Of a DNA stretch of 7,512 bases, positions 1 through 4,395 are shown one piece after another. Each line of letters begins with the position of its first letter. The first letter of the stretch is position 1. Made by a program: the position numbers and the translations under genes. The notes under the pieces were generated by a model, which saw nothing but the letters and a program-made list of their open reading frames with translations, was not told where the DNA came from and made no database searches. The stretch comes from Candidatus Bathyarchaeota archaeon (GTDB lineage: Archaea; Thermoproteota; Bathyarchaeia; Hecatellales; Hecatellaceae). The stretch is taken from positions 1 through 7,512 of the forward strand of contig DAOVDL010000028.1 of NCBI GenBank assembly GCA_030669485.1, written 5' to 3'.

Positions 1-77
1 GTGAGGTCCCCTTCAAACCCACTGAGGGTAGACCTGTATACTGTAGGGACTGCTACCAGAAGCATAGGAGATACTGA
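1..77 (+). CDS. CxxC zinc-binding protein, 3' end only (partial)
   Basis: Reading from base 3, an open frame runs to a TGA at 75-77 and encodes EVPFKPTEGRPVYCRDCYQ followed by a short basic end (KHRRY). The segment carries one CxxC pair (codons at 42 and 51). The preceding EVPFKPTEGRPVY stretch is what I know from small zinc proteins with a CxxC-x17-CxxC arrangement, where it links the two Cys pairs. The first pair would lie upstream of the window. By family knowledge it is a small zinc-ribbon domain, sometimes alone and sometimes fused to other domains, with no firmly assigned biochemical role that I can name. The gene ends 32 bp before the SSB gene, which has its own TATA-like element, so the two may be transcribed separately. 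The fragment is too short to rule out a longer multidomain protein. Confidence 0.75.
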   Translation, partial: EVPFKPTEGRPVYCRDCYQKHRRY

Positions 78-82
78 GCCTC

Positions 83-90
83 TTAAAAAT
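83..90 (+). promoter_or_regulatory. TATA box of the SSB gene
   Basis: TTAAAAAT lies in an AT-rich patch, with its centre about 23 bp before the ATG at 110. Archaeal transcription usually starts about 25 bp downstream of the TATA centre, so the predicted start falls at or next to the ATG. There is no Shine-Dalgarno match between them. A leaderless mRNA is the simplest reading (inference). Confidence 0.5.
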
Positions 91-109
91 ATTAAACAAG
101 TGAATACAA

Positions 110-592
110 ATGTCTACAGATAAAGAATCCGAAGAATCCAGCTCTACGATTGTAGAGAAAACCGTAGGCGAACTTGAGCCCCGCATGAAAGCGGTCAACA
201 TAACCATCAAGGTTATGTCGAAGACGGATATCCGCGAAGTGCCTTCGAGGATCGACGGCTCTATACATAAGGTCGCAGACGCATTGGTAGGTGACAGCAC
301 CGGCGTCATTCTAATGACGATGTGGGATGACACCATAGATAAGGTAAACAAGGACGATACCATATACATCAAAAACGGATATGTCTCACTGTTCAAAGGC
401 TCTATGAGGCTTAACTCAGGAAAATATGGCACCATAGAACCTACTGAGAAAACGATCACTGAAGTGAACGAGGGAAACAATGTATCCGACCGCCAATTCG
501 AGCAAGAGCGACGCTACCCGAGGTCTCGACCTTCATACGGCGGTACGGACCGCTATGGACGAGGCGACCGCGACAGGTTCAGAAGACGGTAA
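110..592 (+). CDS. ssb: Single-stranded DNA-binding protein, single OB fold (crenarchaeal SSB type)
   Basis: This is a 160-aa protein whose core (about residues 16-115) follows the known Sulfolobus SSB pattern: VGELEPRMKAVNITIKV, then LVGDSTGVILMTMWDD, then NGYVSLFKGSMRLNSGKYG. It should bind ssDNA in replication, repair and recombination, as a monomer with one OB fold rather than as eukaryote-like RPA. Of the three aromatics that stack on bases in Sulfolobus SSB (Trp, Trp, Phe), W72 and F95 are kept and the middle one is Y91. The N-terminal 15 residues are acidic and Ser-rich. The tail (about 130-160) is Arg/Gly/Tyr-rich and ends in FRRR, whereas the Sulfolobus tail has Gly/Arg repeats and an acidic end. 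It starts at ATG with a TATA-like element about 23 bp upstream, which suggests a leaderless transcript. The nearby GTG at 100 is out of frame. A T-rich terminator follows, so it is probably monocistronic. The family call is firm. Confidence 0.93.
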   Translation: MSTDKESEESSSTIVEKTVGELEPRMKAVNITIKVMSKTDIREVPSRIDGSIHKVADALVGDSTGVILMTMWDDTIDKVNKDDTIYIKNGYVSLFKGSMRLNSGKYGTIEPTEKTITEVNEGNNVSDRQFEQERRYPRSRPSYGGTDRYGRGDRDRFRRR

Positions 593-596
593 ACCT

Positions 597-650
597 CTCC
601 CAACCAGCCCAGAGAGAAAAGGCAAATTTGGGAGCCTTTCTTCTTTTTTC
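597..650 (+). terminator. T-rich terminator after the SSB gene
   Basis: Directly after the stop codon, a 7-bp inverted repeat (CTCCCAA at 597-603, TTGGGAG at 628-634) and an alternative 6-bp stem (AAAGGC 618-623, GCCTTT 634-639) precede a T-rich tract at 637-650. Archaeal RNA polymerase terminates mainly on such T tracts, so the stems may be secondary. Confidence 0.65.
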
Positions 651-705
651 TAAAAATAGTGTACAATATGCGTAATTTATAGCTAAATACGTATAACAGG
701 TTTTT

Positions 706-737
706 GGATAGTCTATCCACTCCTAATTAACTCCTAA
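706..737 (+). repeat. Palindrome plus 11-bp-spaced direct repeat upstream of the phosphatase gene
   Basis: GGATAG-T-CTATCC (706-718) is an exact inverted repeat around one central base. It is followed at once by ACTCCTAA at 719-726 and again at 730-737, which are two exact 8-bp copies offset by 11 bp, about one helical turn. The TATA candidate starts at 743. The core ATAGTCTA (709-716) recurs inverted as TAGACTAT at 769-776, near the expected transcription start. This layout would suit an operator, but no regulator is identified. Confidence 0.45.
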
Positions 738-742
738 AGGGG

Positions 743-750
743 TTAAAAAG
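743..750 (+). promoter_or_regulatory. Candidate TATA box of the phosphatase gene
   Basis: TTAAAAAG follows a purine-rich AAAGGGG stretch that could act as a BRE. The predicted transcription start is near 772, giving a leader of about 45 nt that contains the Shine-Dalgarno motif at 804-808. Confidence 0.45.
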
Positions 751-797
751 GGCAATCTAGCTATGAAGTAGACTATTCGTTCGTGTATCTAGTCAGG

Positions 798-827
798 GGC
801 TGTGAGGTCATAGGCTGTGCTGTCATA
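798..827 (+). repeat. 15-bp tandem duplication spanning the phosphatase start codon
   Basis: Copy 1 (798-812) is GGCTGTGAGGTCATA and copy 2 (813-827) is GGCTGTGCTGTCATA. They match at 13 of 15 positions and abut exactly. The two differing bases (AG versus CT) create the GAGGT Shine-Dalgarno motif in copy 1. Copy 2 supplies the GTG start. The GTG in copy 1 (802) is in the same frame but is closed by TAG at 811-813, so it would give only a three-codon peptide. Confidence 0.8.
804..808 (+). promoter_or_regulatory. Shine-Dalgarno site deciding the phosphatase start
   Basis: GAGGT lies 8 nt before the GTG at 817. There is an in-frame stop at 811-813, so this GTG is the furthest upstream start possible. 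The site supports it over the internal ATG at 880, which would leave almost nothing ahead of the first metal-binding motif. Confidence 0.65.
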
Positions 828-1629
828 CAAGACAAAAGGGAAACTCGTATGCATCCAGAAGGACTTCAAGGGCAAGCTGATGGTAGCGGGAGACCTACAT
901 GGAGACCTAGAGGCTTTCGAGCAAATAAGAAAACGGTTCCTGCAGACTAAAGATTCTATACTTGTCTTTCTGGGTGATTACGCGGATCGAGGAAGCTACG
1001 GATTGGAGGTTATCGAGGGAGTTAAGGATCTCATGGATAAATTTGGATATCGCGTGATAGCCCTCAAGGGGAACCATGAGGATTACCGAGATGGGATACC
1101 TCGTTTCAGTCCATGTGACCTGATGTTAGAGGTAGAGACAAAAAGACGGACAAGATGGGCCGATTTCTTTCCACGGTTCGAGCGCGAATTCCTGCTGCGT
1201 CTGCCTCTAGCAGTCTTGGTTCCCCGCCTCGCACTGCTCGTACACGGCGGGATATCCTCAAAAATCCGAAATCTTGCGGACCTTACAACCCTAACTGAAC
1301 GCGTTGAAGAGGATATCCTATGGAGTGACCCCTGCAAGGTGAAAGGCGAATATCCGAATCCTAGGGGAACGGGGGTTCTATTCGGTCCCGATGTGAGCAG
1401 GTCATTTGCTAAGCGAATTGGGGTAAGATTTCTGGTGAGAAGCCATGAGCTGAGGAAAGCTTTTGAAGGCCCATGCGTGGAACATTCTGGCAGAGTATTC
1501 ACCCTCAGCTCAACCCGCGTCTATGGAGGAAAAGCATTTGTCCTGTTTTTTAGGCCTGATCCCAAACTCACTCAAGAAGAACTTCGCGGTGGCATGAAGG
1601 ATCTCTTTGATCAGTCGCACGAACGCTAG
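817..1629 (+). CDS. PPP-family metallophosphoesterase, probable Ser/Thr protein phosphatase
   Basis: This 270-aa protein carries the full PPP signature in order: GDLHGD (25-30; metal ligands D26, H28), GDYADRG (53-59; D54, R58), GNHE (85-88; N86, H87), HGG (143-145; H143), ILWSDP (167-172), NPRGTGVLFG (181-190; R183, matching the second phosphate-contacting Arg of PP1/PP2A) and VRSHE (207-211; H210). LSSTRVYGG near 230-238 stands where eukaryotic enzymes have SAPNY. By family knowledge these are cytoplasmic, two-metal hydrolases of phosphoserine and phosphothreonine, and the length suits an archaeal PP1-arch catalytic domain without a regulatory extension. ILWSDP, RGTG and RSHE favour PPP over diadenosine tetraphosphatase (ApaH) or a general calcineurin-like hydrolase. 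No protein kinase or partner gene is next to it. It converges with the OCD homolog. Start choice rests on the upstream SD and an in-frame stop just ahead. Confidence 0.88.
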   Translation: MLSYKTKGKLVCIQKDFKGKLMVAGDLHGDLEAFEQIRKRFLQTKDSILVFLGDYADRGSYGLEVIEGVKDLMDKFGYRVIALKGNHEDYRDGIPRFSPCDLMLEVETKRRTRWADFFPRFEREFLLRLPLAVLVPRLALLVHGGISSKIRNLADLTTLTERVEEDILWSDPCKVKGEYPNPRGTGVLFGPDVSRSFAKRIGVRFLVRSHELRKAFEGPCVEHSGRVFTLSSTRVYGGKAFVLFFRPDPKLTQEELRGGMKDLFDQSHER

Positions 1630-1672
1630 ACCTAAAATTCTTTCCTGACAGCAGAACTTGATTTGGGCCTAG

Positions 1673-1780
1673 CTTGCCCTATCATCTCTAGGCAAGGGGC
1701 TCACCATAATATGTAGTGCAGGTTCTTCTTAGGGCTTATAAATTTAAAGTTGAATTTTTGCCTGAGGCAACCTTGCCCTA
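1673..1780. repeat. Repeated and inverted CTTGCC motifs in the convergent intergenic region
   Basis: CTTGCCCTA occurs exactly at 1673-1681 and 1772-1780. GGCAAG at 1691-1696 forms a 6-bp inverted repeat with 1673-1678 (12-nt loop), and TTGCC-TGA-GGCAA at 1758-1770 is a perfect small hairpin. The whole 155-bp gap separates two genes that converge, so a role in ending transcription from either side is possible. No long T tract follows either hairpin in the right direction. Confidence 0.45.
1736..1747. promoter_or_regulatory. TATA-like element between convergent genes
   Basis: TTATAAATTTAA follows AGGGC and resembles an archaeal TATA box with a BRE. It is nearly symmetrical, so direction is unclear. 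Read on the plus strand it would start a transcript near 1765, running antisense into the 3' end of the OCD homolog, where there is no convincing gene. It may simply be AT-rich spacer. Confidence 0.25.
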
Positions 1781-1784
1781 CGAT

Positions 1785-2774
1785 TCAGATGAAGTTGAAC
1801 TGCGTACCTAGGCCGCGGTCAACTGCCTTCAAATACGCCAACCTTGCGGTAACCAAATCTTGGAGAGCCAACCCTGTGGAGTCGAAAATCGTTATCTCCT
1901 CCTCAGAAACCCTGCCCTGCTTTTTCCCAGCGACGATCTCTCCAAGTTCACCGTAGATTTTTTCCTTCGAAAATATGCCAGTGCTGATCGACACGTTCAC
2001 CTCTCCGCAGTGGCAACTCTGCTCAAAGTCGTCGACCACGATTTTACCTCCTTCCAACAGCAGAGACTCAATTTCCTGTTTCCCTGGCGCATCTGCCCCC
2101 ATAGCGTTGATGTGAACCCCTGGCTTAATCCATTCAGATTTTAGGACAGGCTGCTTAGAGGGGGTTGAGGTGCAAATGATGTCAGCATCACCGACGGCTT
2201 CTTGAGCGGTTTCCGCTGCTACAATTTTCATACCAGAATATTGACTTTGCATCTTCTGGGCAAAGGATTCTGCGGTTCTCTCATCCTTATCGTAAACCCT
2301 CACTTCATTCAAATTCGCGACATGAGCTACAGCTATCAGCTGGGCGGAAGCCTGAACCCCCGCTCCAACCAAACCGAGCTTTCTCGAATTCTTCCTAGCC
2401 AGATATTTTGTTGCAACCCCAGCCGCTGCGCCTGTCCGCATGGCCGTAATCCATGTTCCACCCATGATGCATAAGGGTGCCCCAGTCTCGGGGTCAACAA
2501 TCACTATAGTAGCCATAACTGTTGGAAGATTCATGTCTCTGTTCTTGGGATGTGAGTTGACTATTTTAACTGCAGACGCATCTAAACTCTCCATGTAGGA
2601 AGGCATAACCCGGAGGTCGCCTCCATGTTTACTGTAGAAAAGATAGACCTTCGGAGGCATCTGCACCCTCCCCAGAGCTTTCTCCCGGAAAGCTGCCTCC
2701 ACGGCTTCCAAGACCTCATCAACCGTAAGAAGCTGTTTAACGTCATCCTCCTTCAACAACAGAACATTCAACAT
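1785..2774 (-). CDS. Ornithine cyclodeaminase/mu-crystallin family dehydrogenase, probably archaeal-type alanine dehydrogenase
   Basis: This 329-aa protein is full length for the family. It resembles the Archaeoglobus alanine dehydrogenase as I remember it: QMPPKVYL (38-45), DLRVMPSY (53-60, R55), VKIVNSHPKN (69-78, K70), TGAPLCIM and RTGAAAGVATKYLARKNS (113-130), the Rossmann loop GAGVQA (137-142), STPSKQPV (203-210), NAMGADAPGKQE (223-234) and EEITIFDSTGLALQD (292-306, with D298). D162 at the end of the second Rossmann strand suggests NAD rather than NADP. Family members interconvert alanine and pyruvate plus ammonia, or convert ornithine to proline, or reduce ketimines, and sequence alone does not fix the substrate. 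The close match to the alanine dehydrogenase branch is the reason for the call. It starts at ATG with a strong SD 5 nt upstream. It has its own TATA box and stands as a single transcription unit, with no amino-acid genes beside it. Confidence 0.88.
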   Translation of the reverse strand: MLNVLLLKEDDVKQLLTVDEVLEAVEAAFREKALGRVQMPPKVYLFYSKHGGDLRVMPSYMESLDASAVKIVNSHPKNRDMNLPTVMATIVIVDPETGAPLCIMGGTWITAMRTGAAAGVATKYLARKNSRKLGLVGAGVQASAQLIAVAHVANLNEVRVYDKDERTAESFAQKMQSQYSGMKIVAAETAQEAVGDADIICTSTPSKQPVLKSEWIKPGVHINAMGADAPGKQEIESLLLEGGKIVVDDFEQSCHCGEVNVSISTGIFSKEKIYGELGEIVAGKKQGRVSEEEITIFDSTGLALQDLVTARLAYLKAVDRGLGTQFNFI

Positions 2775-2779
2775 TTTTT

Positions 2780-2785
2780 CCTCCC
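2780..2785 (-). promoter_or_regulatory. Shine-Dalgarno site of the OCD homolog
   Basis: On the minus strand GGGAGG precedes the ATG by 5 nt. It is one of the clearest ribosome binding sites in the window and fixes the start. Confidence 0.7.
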
Positions 2786-2826
2786 GCGGTTTCTAATTCA
2801 TTGAAATAAGCTTACTATACTTGTGG

Positions 2827-2833
2827 ATATATA
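2827..2833 (-). promoter_or_regulatory. TATA box of the OCD homolog
   Basis: On the minus strand the sequence reads GGTATATATCC. The predicted transcription start is near 2803, giving a leader of about 28 nt with the SD inside it. Just upstream on that strand, TCTTA/TAAGA (2849-2853 and 2861-2865) makes a short inverted repeat that could hold a regulator. Confidence 0.55.
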
Positions 2834-2890
2834 CCAACAATTAACACATCTTAACCTTCCTAAGATCTGATCTACCTAAACGCTATTATT

Positions 2891-2901
2891 AAAACCAAAA
2901 A
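2891..2901 (-). terminator. T-tract terminator after the small zinc-ribbon gene
   Basis: Beginning 10 bp past the TAA on the minus strand lies TTTTTGGTTTT, a typical archaeal T-rich termination site. It separates this gene from the OCD homolog 137 bp downstream on the same strand. Confidence 0.6.
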
Positions 2902-2911
2902 TCTTTCTGTT

Positions 2912-3124
2912 TTAATCACCTCCTACCAGAGGTGCGTTGCATTTGGGGCACATTGAACTGGCGCAAGGAACACCCGGCGTATGTGGAGCTTCATATCCAG
3001 ATATAAGGCATTTACATTTTGCTGGAGGTCTTATCCCTCGCCTTCCAAACCCTCTACCTTGACCTCTCCAACTCCCATCTAAACCCCATACTTGACGTAG
3101 ACTACTTTGAAACATCCGCCCCAT
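2912..3124 (-). CDS. Small Gly/Arg-rich zinc-ribbon-like protein with a Cys-to-Ser change
   Basis: A 70-aa protein has a Gly/Arg-rich N-terminal half (GQGRGFGRRG at 21-30) and a C-terminal Cys motif: CKCLISGYEAPHTPGVPC (37-54), then CPKCNAPLV (59-67). I recognise the layout from small archaeal and bacterial proteins with the pattern CxCPxCGYxxPHxxGVPCxxxxCPxCGxPM, often found near metal-handling or Fe-Mo-cofactor-related genes. In the usual pattern a third Cys stands where S42 is here and a Pro where L40 is, so the first knuckle is incomplete. C37, C39, C54, C59 and C62 remain. The gene diverges from a CDF metal transporter, which suggests metal sensing or trafficking (inference). No clear SD precedes ATG 3124, and ATG 3115 (M4) is an alternative. 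The family pattern and the terminator support a real gene despite its small size. Confidence 0.72.
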   Translation of the reverse strand: MGRMFQSSLRQVWGLDGSWRGQGRGFGRRGIRPPAKCKCLISGYEAPHTPGVPCASSMCPKCNAPLVGGD

Positions 3125-3146
3125 ATATTGCGTCTAGTGGACAGAA

Positions 3147-3172
3147 ACCAACTCAATAGCCAAATCGTTGGT
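3147..3172. repeat. Inverted repeat in the zinc-ribbon/CDF divergent promoter region
   Basis: ACCAAC (3147-3152) and GTTGGT (3167-3172) are exact inverted half-sites whose centres are 20 bp apart, about two helical turns. That fits a dimeric regulator acting on both divergent genes. CCCCT is also repeated at 3197-3201 and 3204-3208, closer to the CDF start. No strong TATA box is visible on either strand. CTTTAGTA near 3187 is the best candidate for the CDF gene. Confidence 0.4.
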
Positions 3173-3226
3173 CGGCGAGGAAACATCTTTAGTAGACCCC
3201 TGTCCCCTACCTATTGTGGTTAGAGA

Positions 3227-4162
3227 GTGAACCGCGGTCATGTGGAGCTAGGGAAGGATCGCAGTTATCTGAATCAGAGGGTTCTCACCTTAGCTCTGAC
3301 TGGAAATCTGGCGTCCGCAATCTTGAAGTTTACCTTCGGATTTCTGGCTAACAGCGTAGCCATGGTGGCTGACGCTGTTCACTCAATCCTTGATTCTTCC
3401 TCATCGGTCATTGGCATATATGGGAATAGAGTTGCCTCCAAGCCGCCAGACAGGGAGCACCCCTACGGTCATGGGAAGTTCGAGTATGTTGCAGCTTTGG
3501 GCATAACCCTCATGCTGTTCCTTGCCGTCTTCGGCATCCTCAGGGAGGCCGTTCAACGTTTATTGGGAGAAGTTGTACCTGACCTGACACTCTTCACCTT
3601 CATTGCCATAACGGTGTCTATGGGAATAAGCCTCACCATAACCATCTGTGAGAGAAGGGTATGGAGGAAGACCCAGTCCCCTATTCTCAAGGCAGACGCC
3701 AGTCACACCCTCACTGATGTCTTCTCCTCAGTTGTGGTTATCCTTGGCTTCATTGCAGTCAGGCTTGGCTTCGGCTACGCCGACGCCCTCGCTGCCATAG
3801 GCATCTGCGTCTTCATGGGCTACATAGGGGTCTCCCTCTTCAGGGAAAACATGGGTGTCCTCATGGATCGCGGTATCTCTCAGGAAGTTCTCACAAAGAT
3901 TAGAGACATTACTCAACAGATAGGTAAGGGTGTGGACTGCCACTGCATTCGGGGGAGAACCGTAGGTGGCCAGATATACCTCGATATGCATGTGACCTTG
4001 GATGGAGGCATCTCCGTAGAGGAAGCTCATAGGATAACAGAGAAGATCGAAAGAAGGCTGAAGGAGGAGATTAAGGGGGTGAGGGAAGCGATCATACACG
4101 TAGAACCTGATGGAATTCTCAGTGGGAAGGAAAAGATATATCCCCCAGAGGCTGGCTCGTAA
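3227..4162 (+). CDS. Cation diffusion facilitator (CDF) family divalent metal transporter
   Basis: This 311-aa protein has the standard CDF plan: six predicted membrane helices (about 18-40, 44-66, 88-108, 121-141, 162-180, 184-204) and a cytoplasmic C-terminal domain (about 205-296). The transport-site motifs are HSILD in TM2 (H52-x3-D56) and HTLTD in TM5 (H160-x3-D164). The TM2-TM3 loop has DREHPYGHGKFE (75-86), the usual second-site region. The C-terminal domain has VDCHCIRGRTVGGQIYLDMHV and ends its fold with HVEP (291-294). It should export Zn, Fe, Mn or a similar divalent cation across the cell membrane in exchange for protons. The His-x3-Asp pairs are typical of Zn-type members but do not fix specificity. 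C238 and C240 flank H239 where many relatives have no Cys. GTG 3227 gives a normal N-terminus, but its SD (GAGA) is poor and too close. GTG 3242 is an alternative. Confidence 0.92.
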   Translation: MNRGHVELGKDRSYLNQRVLTLALTGNLASAILKFTFGFLANSVAMVADAVHSILDSSSSVIGIYGNRVASKPPDREHPYGHGKFEYVAALGITLMLFLAVFGILREAVQRLLGEVVPDLTLFTFIAITVSMGISLTITICERRVWRKTQSPILKADASHTLTDVFSSVVVILGFIAVRLGFGYADALAAIGICVFMGYIGVSLFRENMGVLMDRGISQEVLTKIRDITQQIGKGVDCHCIRGRTVGGQIYLDMHVTLDGGISVEEAHRITEKIERRLKEEIKGVREAIIHVEPDGILSGKEKIYPPEAGS

Positions 4163-4190
4163 GTGGAACGCTGAGCTGTGAAAGCCGCGG

Positions 4191-4203
4191 TTTTAACTTT
4201 TTT
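4191..4203 (+). terminator. T-tract terminator after the CDF gene
   Basis: TTTTAACTTTTTT lies 28 bp past the stop, right after a GC-rich GCCGCGG segment. It is a good archaeal termination site and isolates the CDF gene from the CBS gene. Confidence 0.6.
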
Positions 4204-4266
4204 AGCGCTTCTTCCACATCTTTTACGTGTTTACTGGTAAGAGAACAAAATTTGAAGACTGAGAGG

Positions 4267-4312
4267 TAATCGATGCACCGATTATGTATGTGCTACTTTG
4301 TCATCCGATCGG
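4267..4312. repeat. Two palindromes upstream of the CBS/ribosome-factor promoter
   Basis: TAATCG-ATGCAC-CGATTA (4267-4284) is an exact 6-bp inverted repeat with a 6-nt loop. CCGATCGG (4305-4312) is an exact 8-bp palindrome. Both share a CGAT core and lie upstream of the TATA box, where archaeal activators usually bind. Confidence 0.4.
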
Positions 4313-4335
4313 CTTCCCTGTGGCGTAACTCTTAA

Positions 4336-4343
4336 TTTATATA
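4336..4343 (+). promoter_or_regulatory. TATA box of the CBS/ribosome-factor gene
   Basis: TTTATATA inside CTTAATTTATATAGG is the strongest TATA match in the window. The expected transcription start is near 4365, giving a leader of about 30 nt. Confidence 0.65.
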
Positions 4344-4376
4344 GGCTACCACTTTAGATGTAGCCTCAGCTGAGGC
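4343..4376. repeat. Overlapping inverted repeats between TATA box and start codon
   Basis: AGGCTAC (4343-4349) and GTAGCCT (4360-4366) form a 7-bp inverted repeat. It overlaps a perfect 14-bp palindrome, GCCTCAGCTGAGGC (4363-4376). The first covers the TATA edge to the predicted transcription start and the second covers the start itself, the position expected of a repressor site. In RNA the palindrome could also form a 5'-end stem. Confidence 0.6.
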
Positions 4377-4395
4377 ATGAAGTGAGCGGTTTCTT

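Noticed and set aside
13..480. 155-codon open frame on the minus strand opposite the SSB gene
   Set aside because: It is Ser/Thr-rich with no recognisable domain, overlaps the well-supported SSB gene and has no ribosome site. It is a shadow frame.
593..797. A small RNA or C/D box RNA in the phosphatase leader
   Set aside because: No paired C (RUGAUGA) and D (CUGA) boxes or extended stem are visible. The repeats there fit protein-binding sites better.
880..882. Internal ATG as the phosphatase start
   Set aside because: It would leave only MVA before the first metal motif and has no good SD. The upstream GTG has GAGGT 8 nt away.
1083..1502. 139-codon open frame on the minus strand inside the phosphatase gene
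   Set aside because: It lies wholly inside a gene with all PPP motifs. Its Arg/Ser-rich composition is typical of an antisense shadow.
1750..2474. Three plus-strand open frames opposite the OCD homolog (from 1750, 1860 and 2202)
   Set aside because: None shows a domain, and the minus-strand gene has full-length family similarity and a strong SD. The TATA-like element at 1736 does not by itself make them genes.
3728..4099. 123-codon minus-strand open frame inside the CDF gene
   Set aside because: It is antisense to the CDF transport and C-terminal domains, with no motif of its own.
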